Assembly: GCF_004118155.1 (NCBI RefSeq) | Contig: NZ_SAIQ01000001.1 | Location: forward strand, 868,001-932,000 | Source of the DNA: Edaphocola flava | GTDB lineage: Bacteria > Bacteroidota > Bacteroidia > Chitinophagales > Chitinophagaceae | Length of the DNA: 64,000 nucleotides | Direction of reading: 5' to 3' | Shown: piece by piece, positions 32,769 to 42,851 of the stretch | Numbering within the stretch: the stretch's first letter is position 1 | Layout: each line of letters begins with the position of its first letter | The notes under the pieces: generated by a model | Told to the model about the DNA's origin: nothing | Databases searched by the model: none | Seen by the model: the letters and a program-made list of their open reading frames with translations, nothing else | Made by a program: the position numbers and the translations under genes

Positions 32769-35700
32769 TTACAGTCCAACATTAACACCAACTACATAAG
32801 TTCTATATGGGAAGTATGTAAAGTTAGTCGCTCCGAAGAAAGAAGATTGTACATCCAGACCTGTTCTAGCAGTAAAATTCAGTACATTATCCATTGCATA
32901 ATAAATTCTTACACTCTTGAAAGAAGAGCGTGATAACATTTTTGGAGTTAAAGTATAGCCAAGGTTTACATTTCTTAATTTCAAGAAGCTATTGCTTACC
33001 AGGAAACGACTAGAAGCGGAACCAGCATTAGTACCTGCACTACCATAAGAGAATTTAGGAACAACATTTGCATTATTTTCATCACCAGATTGGCTCCATG
33101 CATTAATCATATCAGCATGAATTGCATTACCACGGGTCTCAGCACCACCACTCATCAACAGTGCGTAAGTACCATCATAGTTCTGGCCACCCAGACCAAA
33201 TGTAAATGTGAATGATAAGTCGAAGTTTTTATAGCTAATTTGATTAGACATTGAACCTTCAAGATCTCTGAAAGGAGATTTGAATAATTTTCTGTCTTCT
33301 GTAGTCAAGCTATTATAGTCAGTGGTTACAGAACCATCTTTCTTATACCATTGAGATACACCATTAGAACTAACACCAGCATATTCATATGTAAAGTAAG
33401 AACCAACAGGTAAGCCTTTTGCTAAGATATCAATTCCGCCAATCAGAGAGTCTTCGCCCTGAATCTGAGTAATCTGGTTTTGGTTATGTGCCAGGTTTAC
33501 TCTTGTATTCCAGTTGAATTTTTTAGAACGTACCCAGTCATAAGATACCTGCAGTTCAACACCACGGTTTCTCATAGAACCAACGTTTGCGTAATAACCA
33601 GAAGTACCAACAGATAATGCTAAGGGCTGAATATATAACAGGTTGTTAGAACCTTTGTTATAGAAATCCAGGGAAGCAGTCAGTCTGTAATTCTTTGTTG
33701 CAACGTCGATACCTAAGTCCATTTCAACCTGGCCTTCCCATTTCAATTTATCATTACCATAGTTAGCAAAAATCAGACCTGGATTACCAGCATTAGGATA
33801 AGAAGCGAAACGATCTAACCATGAATAGTAACCATTGATCGCGTCATTACCGGTAACACCCCAGCTGAAGCGCAATTTCAACATTTCAAGTTTATCTTTC
33901 ATGCCGCTCATGAAAGATTCTTCAGAAATCAACCAACCAGCACCGGCAGCACCAAAGTTACCCCAACGAGACTGAGGGCTGAAACGAGAAGACCCGTTTC
34001 TACTGAATGAACCGTTCAAGAAGTATTTCTTTTTGAAGCTATACTCAGCCTGACCAAAATATGTTTCAATTCTCAGACGATCAACTTGAGAACCAGAACC
34101 TTCACCAACAGCAAAAGCAGCACCTTCAGTAAAGCCAGGAGCGAAAGCACCTGTTCTACGCATATAAGTGAATGAATTCTTCCAGTTGTATGCCTCGTGA
34201 CCAACAGTCAAAGAGAATGTATGCTGAGAAGAGTCATTCTGGTTCAGGTTGTTAGCCTGTGGTTTCCAGGTTAAAAACTGGTTGAATGTGTAGTTAATGT
34301 TTGTAGTAGATTGTCTGGTAGTTCTACCCAGTACATTAGCAGCATCACCGTACTCAGAGTTATAATAGTTTAACTGATCACCGGAATAATAGTTTACGGA
34401 GAACTGTGTTTTTGCAGTCAGGTCTCTGTAGATTTTTGCCTCTAAGTATCCAACACCGTTACCATTTAGAGCAAGTGTATTAGGCTTATTATAAGTTAAT
34501 GCAGCAACAGTATTCGTATTCAAACCGAATGGTCTTAATTCAGTATTACCGTGCGCAGTACCGGTAGTGTTATAACCGAAGTCATATACAGGAGTACCAT
34601 CTGCCTGATACATTCTGTTACCATTTGCATCGTAACGGTATACCGGGTAGATTGGACCCATTTGCATTGCACCAAAGAAAGGGTTAGAATATGCAGTACC
34701 TGAACCTAAGAAGAACAATTGATCTTCATAAGCAGTCTGAATTTTAAACCCAGTTTTTAACCAGCTGTTAATTTTAGAGTTAACATTTAATAATGCTGTA
34801 ATACGACTATAGTCAGAGTTCTTAACGATACCCTGATCTCTTGTATAACCTAAAGAGAAATAGTAATCACTTTTATTGTCTCCGTTAGAAACAGACAAGT
34901 TGTAGTTCTGACGGATACCAGTACGTTTCAGTTCATTTTCCCAGTTATCTGTCCATAACAAACTTGCATCAGGATTAACTTTACCGTCAATCATTAATTT
35001 ATCGTTAGGAACATTATATGCATTGTAACCACCCAGGAAATCAACAAAATCTTCTGAGCTTGTACCAGTTGTAGACTGATCTGCATAACCTTTCCAGGCC
35101 ATTTCATAGTAGTCCTTAACCCCTAAAGTTTTATAAGCAGGGATAAAACGCTGTAAAGCACCTACAGAAGCATCAAAACTAATTCTTGGACGCTCAGATT
35201 TTTCACCACGTTTAGTAGTAACCAGGATTACGCCATTCGCTGCACGCGCACCATATACCGCTTTAGTAGTCGCATCTTTCAGGATAACGATATCTTTGAT
35301 ATCAGAAGGGTTAATTGTATTTAACGCACCGGAATAAGGAGCACCATCCAATACGATCAGCGGGGAGCTGCTCGCACTCAAAGAACCCATACCACGCACC
35401 ATGATATCAGGGTTAGAGCCAGGCTGACCGCCGCCACTGGTAACTAATACACCCGGAGCAGCACCATCTAAAGCCGCAGCTACACTGGTAACTGGTCTTT
35501 TAGCGATTTCCTTAGCAGTAACTGTACTGATCGCACCTACATAAGTTCTTGGATCTAATTTGGTACCATATACTGTAACCTCGTCGGTTTCTGTAGAAGC
35601 ACCTGCACTAAATGAAAAATCTACAGTGTTGTTATTGCTTCTAATTCTAACTTCTTGCTTTTCGTTACCAAATGATGAAAAGATCAAAGTGTTCGCATCA

Positions 35701-35894
35701 TTCGGTACAGAAATGCTGTAGTTACCATCATCATCACTCAGTGCAGAGATGTCTGTACCTTTAACTGTGATTACAGCACCAGATATAGCTTCTCCGTCTT
35801 TATCCTTAACGGTACCTGTAATTACTTTCGTCTGGGCGAAAGCTGTTTGCGTGATGGCTGAGACCACTGCAAACGAGAGTAGCATTTTCTTCAT
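32769..35894 (-). CDS. SusC/RagA family TonB-dependent outer-membrane transporter
   Basis: TonB-dependent transporter of 1041 residues. A signal peptide (LSFAVVSAITQTAFAQ) is followed by a carboxypeptidase-regulatory-like domain (about 22-105: VITGTVKDKDGEAISGAVITVKG). The plug follows (about 115-235), with VTSVAAALDGAAPGVLVTSG-type motifs and the SusC signature NPSDIKDIVILKDATTKAVYG. The 22-stranded barrel continues to the C-terminus. It pairs with susD 23 bases downstream. It imports a large solute, energised by TonB-ExbBD. No dedicated regulator (hybrid two-component, ECF sigma/anti-sigma) is next to it. Confidence 0.96.
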   Translation of the reverse strand: MKKMLLSFAVVSAITQTAFAQTKVITGTVKDKDGEAISGAVITVKGTDISALSDDDGNYSISVPNDANTLIFSSFGNEKQEVRIRSNNNTVDFSFSAGASTETDEVTVYGTKLDPRTYVGAISTVTAKEIAKRPVTSVAAALDGAAPGVLVTSGGGQPGSNPDIMVRGMGSLSASSSPLIVLDGAPYSGALNTINPSDIKDIVILKDATTKAVYGARAANGVILVTTKRGEKSERPRISFDASVGALQRFIPAYKTLGVKDYYEMAWKGYADQSTTGTSSEDFVDFLGGYNAYNVPNDKLMIDGKVNPDASLLWTDNWENELKRTGIRQNYNLSVSNGDNKSDYYFSLGYTRDQGIVKNSDYSRITALLNVNSKINSWLKTGFKIQTAYEDQLFFLGSGTAYSNPFFGAMQMGPIYPVYRYDANGNRMYQADGTPVYDFGYNTTGTAHGNTELRPFGLNTNTVAALTYNKPNTLALNGNGVGYLEAKIYRDLTAKTQFSVNYYSGDQLNYYNSEYGDAANVLGRTTRQSTTNINYTFNQFLTWKPQANNLNQNDSSQHTFSLTVGHEAYNWKNSFTYMRRTGAFAPGFTEGAAFAVGEGSGSQVDRLRIETYFGQAEYSFKKKYFLNGSFSRNGSSRFSPQSRWGNFGAAGAGWLISEESFMSGMKDKLEMLKLRFSWGVTGNDAINGYYSWLDRFASYPNAGNPGLIFANYGNDKLKWEGQVEMDLGIDVATKNYRLTASLDFYNKGSNNLLYIQPLALSVGTSGYYANVGSMRNRGVELQVSYDWVRSKKFNWNTRVNLAHNQNQITQIQGEDSLIGGIDILAKGLPVGSYFTYEYAGVSSNGVSQWYKKDGSVTTDYNSLTTEDRKLFKSPFRDLEGSMSNQISYKNFDLSFTFTFGLGGQNYDGTYALLMSGGAETRGNAIHADMINAWSQSGDENNANVVPKFSYGSAGTNAGSASSRFLVSNSFLKLRNVNLGYTLTPKMLSRSSFKSVRIYYAMDNVLNFTARTGLDVQSSFFGATNFTYFPYRTYVVGVNVGL

Positions 35895-36042
35895 ACCCTT
35901 TTTAGATTATTGAAAAATTTAAATTTTTATTTTCTATAACATATTAACACAGCATTATCTTAAAATGTAACAACACTTCTCAATAATGCTGCGCTAAATT
36001 AACTAAAAAATAATACAATTTGTATTTTTTTTATAAAACTTA

Positions 36043-37872
36043 TTACTTATTGATAACAATTCTTTTTGTAAGTTGACTATTGTCTACCAACACGTTAACC
36101 ATGTAAACACCATTCGCGGCATAGTCAATTGACATTTTGTAACTATTATTAGTAACCTGGTTCACGCTTGCTTTGCTCACCACCTTTCCTAATACATCAT
36201 AAATTACGATAGATGCATTTTTAGGCGTAGCAAAGTTGAACTGAATTGTGATATTACCATCAGCACTTGGATTAGGATATACCTGGAAAGCAGAATTATC
36301 CATTTGATCCAGGCCTCTGATACCTACAGCATTTGTACAGTTGCTTACCGGAACCGTTTCTACGGCCATTACGTTGCTACCGCTTGGATCCAAAGCATCT
36401 TTCAGACGGCTTTGTGCACCGGCAAAAGCAGGGAAGTTCGTTTGATCGAACGGATTTTCCCAACCTACAGGAATTTTAGAATACTGAGAAGAAACACCGA
36501 AATCTTTACCATCCAGGTTACAAGATGCATCAGGACCACCGGATAATACACCAATGATTCTACCGTACACATCGAATAAGCCAGAACCTGAAGATCCGCC
36601 AGCAGTACCACCGGTTAAGGTATTAATATTCCAGTGCGTATTAGATACTGCGGTCTGGTTGAAGGTACCGTTACCGGCAACTTCCAGTGCAGCTGACAAT
36701 TTCATCAGGTCACCGCCAGGATGGTGCATACCAATGAAGTAGTTATATTCATCTTCCATTTCTGCAACAGAATAACCGGCTTTTCTAGACCAGCCAGCCA
36801 AGTGTGCATTAGTAATTGGAGACAGGTTATCATTCAGCTCTAACAACAGGAAATCCTGTACCAGAGAAGGATGCGCAGGATTACCTGCCATCGAAGGGTA
36901 GTTACTTCTGGATACGAATTTCGCACCGCCAGTCAAGGTTGGGGCATTTATGGCATTAGGTAATCCGGTACCATTACAGTTAGTTGCTTTGAAATTAAAA
37001 CGGAACTGCCAGTACTGGAAGTGTGCGTTTGTTCTTTGGTTATCACCATCACAGTGTGATGCAGTGATAAATAAAGGACGACAAGTAGTACCATAGTTAC
37101 GTGTATTGTTGATCAGTGTACCGCTACAGAAACCGATATCAGCGAACGTAGAATCCGGAGAAATCAGAATTCTCGCTACACCTGTTCTTTCATCAGCATA
37201 ATCATTTGCAGCAGGACAGATCGCATTTACGTGACATTGAGCAGACTGGCCAATTACTGGTGGGTTAACAGGATCAATCTGGGTACTGCTGTATTGTGCT
37301 ACATCATTATCCAGACCTCTGTATAAGGCACCAGCATTTTTAATGCGGTATTGAATATCGCTTACATTTACGTTAGGATCAATATCCATTTCGATATTCA
37401 CAACGCTACCCTGTACAGGTTCATTGGAGAATCTGCCATCAGCAACATTATGGTCTGCAGTGTATGCACCCAAAATCTGGCGACCGTTTGCATTGCTTAC
37501 AAACAATCTAACCCCTTTCGGCAAGTGGAACTGATCATAATATAAAGTGATCGCTTGTGCTTCCGGAATTTCTACAGAAAGTTTCCAGATACGAGTACCA
37601 TCAGCAAGATAAGTCCAGCTACCGGTTTTTTGAAAATCCAGATCAGCAGGTATTGTAGTACCAACTCTGTACATCTTCACCGCATTCGCTGCTTGTGCAT
37701 CTTCCAGAGCCAGACGCTCATAATCCGGTTTTTGCAATATTACATGCTTATTAGCAATCGTCACATAGTCTCTAACACTAGCGGACAATGGGAATCCTCC
37801 TGCTCCAACCTGAGCCTGCGCAGTAAGACCGCCAAGACACGAAAGCAAGGTAATAAAATACAACTTCTTCAT
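36043..37872 (-). CDS. Secreted trypsin-fold serine protease with T9SS sorting domain
   Basis: Secreted endopeptidase of 609 residues. A signal peptide ends near AQAQ (about 21). An N-terminal beta domain covers roughly 60-195. The trypsin-like domain spans about 205-475, with H273 in LFITASHCDGD, D340 in LVQDFLLLEL and the nucleophile S428 in GGSSGSGLFD. Several Cys may form disulfides. The pattern resembles lysyl endopeptidase (Achromobacter protease I-like), but the specificity pocket cannot be settled. The last 75 residues (VYPNPSADGNITIQFNF, YDVLGKVVSKA, AANGVYMVNV) are the T9SS type A domain. It lies just upstream of susC on the same strand. Confidence 0.92.
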   Translation of the reverse strand: MKKLYFITLLSCLGGLTAQAQVGAGGFPLSASVRDYVTIANKHVILQKPDYERLALEDAQAANAVKMYRVGTTIPADLDFQKTGSWTYLADGTRIWKLSVEIPEAQAITLYYDQFHLPKGVRLFVSNANGRQILGAYTADHNVADGRFSNEPVQGSVVNIEMDIDPNVNVSDIQYRIKNAGALYRGLDNDVAQYSSTQIDPVNPPVIGQSAQCHVNAICPAANDYADERTGVARILISPDSTFADIGFCSGTLINNTRNYGTTCRPLFITASHCDGDNQRTNAHFQYWQFRFNFKATNCNGTGLPNAINAPTLTGGAKFVSRSNYPSMAGNPAHPSLVQDFLLLELNDNLSPITNAHLAGWSRKAGYSVAEMEDEYNYFIGMHHPGGDLMKLSAALEVAGNGTFNQTAVSNTHWNINTLTGGTAGGSSGSGLFDVYGRIIGVLSGGPDASCNLDGKDFGVSSQYSKIPVGWENPFDQTNFPAFAGAQSRLKDALDPSGSNVMAVETVPVSNCTNAVGIRGLDQMDNSAFQVYPNPSADGNITIQFNFATPKNASIVIYDVLGKVVSKASVNQVTNNSYKMSIDYAANGVYMVNVLVDNSQLTKRIVINK

Positions 37873-38305
37873 AAAAGAGTTTAAAATCGTGAACTTTTAA
37901 AAAATAAGGTTTGTAAATGTAGGGCTTATTTTGTAAATATAAGACAATTTTTCAAATCTGAACGGCATATCTGCTATATTTTCTATGATACTTATTCCTT
38001 CCATTTCTTTCAATTTATTCGAATTATTGAACAGAAAAGTATCTCCATTTCAAAGCATGAAATTGTAACAAATGACATCTATTGCCAATCCCTTTACGAC
38101 AAAGGTTTTCCACATTTTTTTAAAAATGTGTATATTTTTTAATAAAAAATTTCACTACGTAAAAATTACTTTTTAATATTGTGCAAGAATTCGTTCTTAC
38201 TAACCCATTTTATACAAAAGTTCAGTGTAGCATACGCTGAACTTTTTATTTTTACATTCCGCTCAAACAAAGGCCCCTACAGCGTTTCAACGGTTAGCCA
38301 TTTCA
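37873..38305. other. Intergenic region with two hairpins
   Basis: These 433 bases separate the protease (minus) and a pseudouridine synthase (plus). Two structures stand out: 38111..38130 (9-base arms, TT loop, followed by T) and 38216..38252 (see the next entry). No -7 element of consensus form is evident on either strand between 37980 and 38300. A small transcript ending at 38252 is conceivable, but I cannot show its start. Confidence 0.5.
38216..38252 (+). terminator. Terminator-like hairpin in the 38-kb intergenic region
   Basis: Ten-base arms (38216..38225 and 38237..38246) plus four more inner pairs, one of them G-U, and a short loop. T-rich sequence follows. No annotated plus-strand gene ends just before it. 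It may end an unseen small RNA or act as an attenuator of the gene at 38306. Confidence 0.55.
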
Positions 38306-38908
38306 ATGATGAAAACTTTTTCCTACATTTTGTTTTACAAACCCTTTCAGGTCTTGTCTCAGTTTTCTGCAGAGGGCGATAAAAAAACACTCGCAAATTT
38401 TTTCAGCGACATTGAAAAAAATATTTATCCTGTAGGTCGTCTCGACTATGATAGTGAAGGCCTGATCTTACTCACAAACGATACAAAAATAAATCAGCAA
38501 TTGCTGAGCCCAGCAGCAGCACATCAGAAGACATACTACGTACAGGTTGAAGGTATCCCGTCGAAAGAGATGCTGCAACAATTAACCGAAGGCGTAGTTA
38601 TTTCTGTAAATGGCAAGCCGCATAAAACAGCTCCTGCAAAAGTTTCTGTAATTACCGAACCGGAGGCTATTCCGGAACGAAATCCTCCCATACGTTTCCG
38701 CAAAAATATTCCTACTAGCTGGATTGCACTGAGCATTACAGAAGGCAAAAACCGGCAAGTCCGCAAGATGACCGCAGCCGTAGGCCTGCCAACACTAAGA
38801 CTGATCCGTCAAAGCATAGGCAGTGTAGAAATCGGCAGTATGCAGCCAGGAGAATTTATATACCTGCGCCCCAATCTTGTAAAGAAATTATTCCTCCCAA
38901 TCTCCTAA
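38306..38908 (+). CDS. rRNA pseudouridine synthase (RluE/RsuA type)
   Basis: Protein of 200 residues in the RsuA/RluB/E/F family. The catalytic Asp lies in GRLDYDSEGLILLTND (about 41-56). KTYYVQVEGIP and the late ITEGKNRQVRKMTAAVGLPTLRLIRQSIG are conserved in the RluE subgroup, which makes pseudouridine 2457 in E. coli 23S rRNA. The N-terminal S4 domain found in RsuA and RluB is absent, which also fits RluE. The start codon is one of two adjacent ATGs (38306 or 38309). Confidence 0.9.
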   Translation: MMKTFSYILFYKPFQVLSQFSAEGDKKTLANFFSDIEKNIYPVGRLDYDSEGLILLTNDTKINQQLLSPAAAHQKTYYVQVEGIPSKEMLQQLTEGVVISVNGKPHKTAPAKVSVITEPEAIPERNPPIRFRKNIPTSWIALSITEGKNRQVRKMTAAVGLPTLRLIRQSIGSVEIGSMQPGEFIYLRPNLVKKLFLPIS

Positions 38909-39017
38909 ATGACCCATTAATAATTTCGCAACAATTGCGTAATGATAGTGTAATAGGCATCTAACATTTCCGTAATAGGTTTAAGGTTACTTCGCATAAA
39001 CCTTTATACCAATTCTT

Positions 39018-39863
39018 ATGGCAAGATCCTTGTCTGTAGCGGTTATTAGTGATGTACACCTGGGTACGTACGGATGTCATGCCACCGAATTACTCAATTA
39101 TCTGAGGAGTATTAATCCCCAGATACTAATCCTCAACGGCGATATTATTGACGGATGGCAGTTCAGTAAAAGATACTTTCCCCAAAGCCACTTTGAAGTC
39201 ATCAATGAAATCTTTAAAAAGGTCTCTGAGGGTACACGCGTGGTGTATATCACCGGTAATCATGATGAAATCCTGAGAAGATACTCTGATATGGAAATCG
39301 GCAATATCCTACTGACCGATAAATTTCTACTGAACATTGATGGCAAAAAGATGTGGATCTTTCATGGTGATGTTTTTGATAATACCACAAAAGGATCCGC
39401 TAAAATTATTGCCAAACTGGGCGGAAAGGGATATGACCTGCTCATACTGCTAAACCGTGCTATCAACTTTTGCTTAAAGCTGATGCACAAGAACAAAGTA
39501 TCTCTATCCAAAAAGGTGAAAAATGGTGTAAAAAAGGCGATTACTTATATTCACAACTTCGAACAGACCATAGCAGATCTGGCGATTGAAAAGAAGTATG
39601 ACTATGTGATCTGTGGCCATATACACCAGCCCTTGATTAAAAATATCAGTCAGGAAGATGGGTCTGTCACCTATCTGAACTCCGGCGACTGGATCGAAAA
39701 CCTCACCGCACTGGAATATAATAACAATGAATGGTCTCTGTATCAGTATACAGAATGTGAGTTTGCAGATATTCCCAAATCAAAAAAAATGTACAAGAAA
39801 TACGAGGTAAACCTGGAAATGGATATCCTCCAATACATACATTCCACAAAGACGGCAATATGA
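39018..39863 (+). CDS. UDP-2,3-diacylglucosamine diphosphatase-like metallophosphoesterase
   Basis: Calcineurin-fold phosphoesterase of 281 residues. The metal-binding set is visible in order: DVHLG (D-x-H), GDIIDGW, GNHD, HGDVFD and the GHIHQP pair. LpxH-type enzymes cleave UDP-2,3-diacylglucosamine to lipid X at the cytoplasmic membrane in lipid A synthesis. The residues RRYSDMEIGNILLTDKFLLNIDGKKMWIFHGD follow the Bacteroidota LpxH-like pattern; a related phosphatase role cannot be ruled out. It overlaps the next gene by 4 bases (ATGA), so the two are translationally coupled. Confidence 0.85.
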   Translation: MARSLSVAVISDVHLGTYGCHATELLNYLRSINPQILILNGDIIDGWQFSKRYFPQSHFEVINEIFKKVSEGTRVVYITGNHDEILRRYSDMEIGNILLTDKFLLNIDGKKMWIFHGDVFDNTTKGSAKIIAKLGGKGYDLLILLNRAINFCLKLMHKNKVSLSKKVKNGVKKAITYIHNFEQTIADLAIEKKYDYVICGHIHQPLIKNISQEDGSVTYLNSGDWIENLTALEYNNNEWSLYQYTECEFADIPKSKKMYKKYEVNLEMDILQYIHSTKTAI

Positions 39864-40894
39864 GGATTTTCTATGCGGTACAGGCCACTGGCAACGGGCA
39901 CATCAGCAGAGCAATGGAGATACTTCCCGCACTATCACAATATGGAGAAGTAGATGTTTTTCTAAGCGGAAACAATGCAACGCTAAAGGCAGATTTACCT
40001 GTTATAATGCGCAGTAAAGGCATTAGCTTACATTACACTTCAAAAGGGAAAATAAACTTCTTAAAAACGGCGCTGAATATAGATCCATTGCACGTTATAA
40101 AGTATGCAAAAGAGCTACCGCTGAAGCAATACGATCTTATCATTAACGACTTTGAAAGCATTACCTCTCTTGCTTGCAAATGGCAGCGCGTACCATCTGT
40201 TCATTTCGGGCATCAGGCCAGTTTTGCCTCACCCAAGACGCCAAGACCCCGGCATAAAAACTTCATGGGAGAAGCGATCTTAAAGTACTATGCGAGCGGA
40301 ACAGTTTCAGTGGGACTGCATTTTGCAGCATACGACCAGTATATACTACCGCCGGTAATTAAAACAGAGATCTGGACTGCACAACCGACAAAACAGGATT
40401 TTATCTGTGTATATCTACCTTCCTGTTCAGATGAAATGCTGCTCCCCTATTTATCACAGATAAAGGATTGCAGTTTCCATGTATTTTCCCGGCAAACTTC
40501 TTTCATCACAACGAAGCAAAACTGTACTTTCTTTCCTGTAGATAAATCATTGTTCAACCTCAATCTTACGCACTGCCAGGGAATCATTACCAATGCCGGT
40601 TTTGAAACTCCAGCTGAAGCTATGGCCCTGAACAAAAAGATACTGGCGATTCCTATTGGCGGGCAATATGAACAGCAGTGCAATGCTGCTGCACTGGCCA
40701 GACTGGGCGTATCTACGCTAAATAAAATAGACCTTCATTTCACAGAAAAGGTCCGCCAATGGCTGGACCTTCCTGATACAGTTTATGATCACTCCTTTAA
40801 CCGCTCTACTGCTCATATAATTCAAGAAATGATGCAGATAGCAGAAAAGGAGCAGGTATTTACTTCACAATCTCATCAACTACTTTTTGAGTAA
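39860..40894 (+). CDS. Glycosyltransferase (GT-B fold, MurG/GT28-like)
   Basis: Protein of 344 residues. The start IFYAVQATGNGHISRAMEILPAL carries the GNGHxxR glycine loop of MurG- and GT28-like enzymes. ITNAGFETPAEAMALNKKILAIPIGGQYEQQCNAAAL (about 245-280) is the nucleotide-sugar binding segment. It belongs to the group of glycosyltransferases next to LpxH-like genes. The start codon overlaps the phosphatase stop by 4 bases. Substrate unknown; a lipid sugar acceptor is plausible. Its 3' end overlaps the convergent M1 peptidase by 35 bases. Confidence 0.86.
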   Translation: MRIFYAVQATGNGHISRAMEILPALSQYGEVDVFLSGNNATLKADLPVIMRSKGISLHYTSKGKINFLKTALNIDPLHVIKYAKELPLKQYDLIINDFESITSLACKWQRVPSVHFGHQASFASPKTPRPRHKNFMGEAILKYYASGTVSVGLHFAAYDQYILPPVIKTEIWTAQPTKQDFICVYLPSCSDEMLLPYLSQIKDCSFHVFSRQTSFITTKQNCTFFPVDKSLFNLNLTHCQGIITNAGFETPAEAMALNKKILAIPIGGQYEQQCNAAALARLGVSTLNKIDLHFTEKVRQWLDLPDTVYDHSFNRSTAHIIQEMMQIAEKEQVFTSQSHQLLFE

Positions 40895-42740
40895 GCGGAT
40901 GATAATTGGGTCTGGCAAGGGTATAGATTTCTGAAGCCATTTGTTTGCCTTCAGCAGTCTTCATCATCTCTTTATATAAAGGCTGCAAGAACTTCTCTCT
41001 GCCGGTTACATAAAGGAAAGAGCGCATTGCGGGGTATGCAGGCGTATACTTTGTTTTTATAGACAAAAGATACCAGAGATCAGCCTTTTCACTGTTCTGT
41101 GTCTGTGTAAGATGATATACCTGATCCAGGTCTTTCATCTGCTCCAGATTGATGTTTGAAGTAACCATCTGGCGCAGGAAATGCATCCATTCATAAGTAC
41201 TCCATTGTACAGCCGGTAAAGCAGCAGCTTTAGTACCGGTAGTAAACTTTTTCGCCACAGAATCAACTTTTACGAAACGCTCCATATCTGCTCTCGGACA
41301 GCTTTTCGGAATGCCGGCACTATATACCCATTCATTGATATTTATCTTCATCTTCCAATCAGGATTCTGATCCAGCAGATGCTTGTTCAGATAATCAATG
41401 AAATCTTTTGTGTTCATTGTCTTGAAGGCATTATCGTTGAAATATTGAGTAAGGAAAGTATCCATTTTTGCACGGCCAACGGTCAGTTCAATAAGCTTCA
41501 GCAAATGTGCTCCTTTTTCATAGGCAATGTCGGTAAGCCCGTCATCTGGATTACGTCCTTTCAGGTTCAGCCGCAGGTGTGTATCTTCAGGTTTATCTTT
41601 CAGATCTTCCATAGTAGCCACAAGGTCCTGATAGCCCAGTTCCCATTGCATATCAGTATACGATTTACCTTGCATGGCTTCTGTAATACGACGCTCGAAA
41701 TACATGGTAAATCCTTCGTTCAGCCAGAAATCATTCCAGGTATGATTGGTCACCAGATTACCACTCCAGTTATGTGCCAGTTCATGTGCAATCAGGTTGA
41801 CCAGCGATTTATCTCCGGCCAGGATAGTAGGGGTACAGAATGTTAGTTTAGGATTCTCCATACCTCCGATCGGGAAGCCTGAAGGCAGTACCAGTATATC
41901 GTATCTTCCCCAACGATATGGTCCATATAATTCTTCGGCCGTATGCACCATCTTACCTACATCTGTAAACTCGTTATACGCTTTGGCCAATATGGACGGC
42001 TCGGCATAAACACCTGTACGGTCATCAATAGATTTAAATCCGATATCACCAACGGCCAGAGCCATCAGGTAAGCAGGTATCGGCTTATCCATATGGAAGG
42101 TATAGACGCCATCTGCCGCTTTCTGTTGTGGATTGGTTGCACTCATCAGGGCCATCAAACCCTTCGGAACAGTGACTTTTGCATCGTAGGTATAACGTAC
42201 GCCAGGACCATCCTGCACCGGTATCCAGGTACGGGCATGTATACTCTCCGATTGTGTGTAGAGGAATGGGTGCTGCTTGCCGAAAGTTTGCTCCGGCGCC
42301 AGCCATTGCAACGCAGTCGCTTTATCGGTGGTATGGTAGTAAATCTTAACTGACTTATTTTCTGGCTTGATGGTTACATTCAATGCAGTACCCAGTACAG
42401 AATCCGGGTTACCCAGTGTATATGCAGCTTTGGTTACACCATCCAGGAAAACACTGTCAATAACCAGGTCTTTCGTATCAAAAATAATCTGGCTTTTTTT
42501 ATACGGATTTTCGATATCCCAGAGGGCACTTCCTGTGATCATTTTTGTATCAAAACTCACCTCAATATCCAGGAACAGATGTGTGCCCTTTACACTGTCT
42601 GCATTGCTTTGTGTATGGTAATCTTTATTGTCGAAAGCAGCTTCTGCTGCCAGTGACTGTCCTTTATCCTTATCGCCCGACTGTTTACAGGCAAGAAGCG
42701 TACAAGCCGCCGCAGAAAGGAGAAGTAGTATTTTATTCAT
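40860..42740 (-). CDS. M1 family metallopeptidase, lipoprotein (leukotriene A4 hydrolase-like)
   Basis: Lipoprotein of 626 residues with lipobox LLAC (C18). It has the M1 layout: an N-terminal beta domain, GGMENP (about 292-297, amino-group recognition), HELAHNWSG with H319, E320 and H323, and E342 in FWLNEGFTMYFERR as the third zinc ligand (HEXXH-x18-E). The C-terminal helical domain matches the LTA4-hydrolase type. It removes N-terminal residues from peptides, probably in the periplasm or at the outer membrane. Its 3' end overlaps the convergent glycosyltransferase by 35 bases. A -7 element precedes it at 42783. Confidence 0.93.
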   Translation of the reverse strand: MNKILLLLSAAACTLLACKQSGDKDKGQSLAAEAAFDNKDYHTQSNADSVKGTHLFLDIEVSFDTKMITGSALWDIENPYKKSQIIFDTKDLVIDSVFLDGVTKAAYTLGNPDSVLGTALNVTIKPENKSVKIYYHTTDKATALQWLAPEQTFGKQHPFLYTQSESIHARTWIPVQDGPGVRYTYDAKVTVPKGLMALMSATNPQQKAADGVYTFHMDKPIPAYLMALAVGDIGFKSIDDRTGVYAEPSILAKAYNEFTDVGKMVHTAEELYGPYRWGRYDILVLPSGFPIGGMENPKLTFCTPTILAGDKSLVNLIAHELAHNWSGNLVTNHTWNDFWLNEGFTMYFERRITEAMQGKSYTDMQWELGYQDLVATMEDLKDKPEDTHLRLNLKGRNPDDGLTDIAYEKGAHLLKLIELTVGRAKMDTFLTQYFNDNAFKTMNTKDFIDYLNKHLLDQNPDWKMKININEWVYSAGIPKSCPRADMERFVKVDSVAKKFTTGTKAAALPAVQWSTYEWMHFLRQMVTSNINLEQMKDLDQVYHLTQTQNSEKADLWYLLSIKTKYTPAYPAMRSFLYVTGREKFLQPLYKEMMKTAEGKQMASEIYTLARPNYHPLTQKVVDEIVK

Positions 42741-42782
42741 ATTAGATATTATCAGATTATCGTGGGTTTACATTGCCCGAAA

Positions 42783-42790
42783 CAAAACTA
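42783..42790 (-). promoter_or_regulatory. -7 element for the M1 peptidase
   Basis: Minus-strand TAGTTTTG matches TAnnTTTG, about 42 bases before the start codon at 42740, in the divergent region shared with the photolyase gene. Confidence 0.6.
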
Positions 42791-42851
42791 CTGAATTAAT
42801 TTTCTTTATCCCCATGCTGACTTAATTTCGTGTTATTCAAGCAATGAACAT

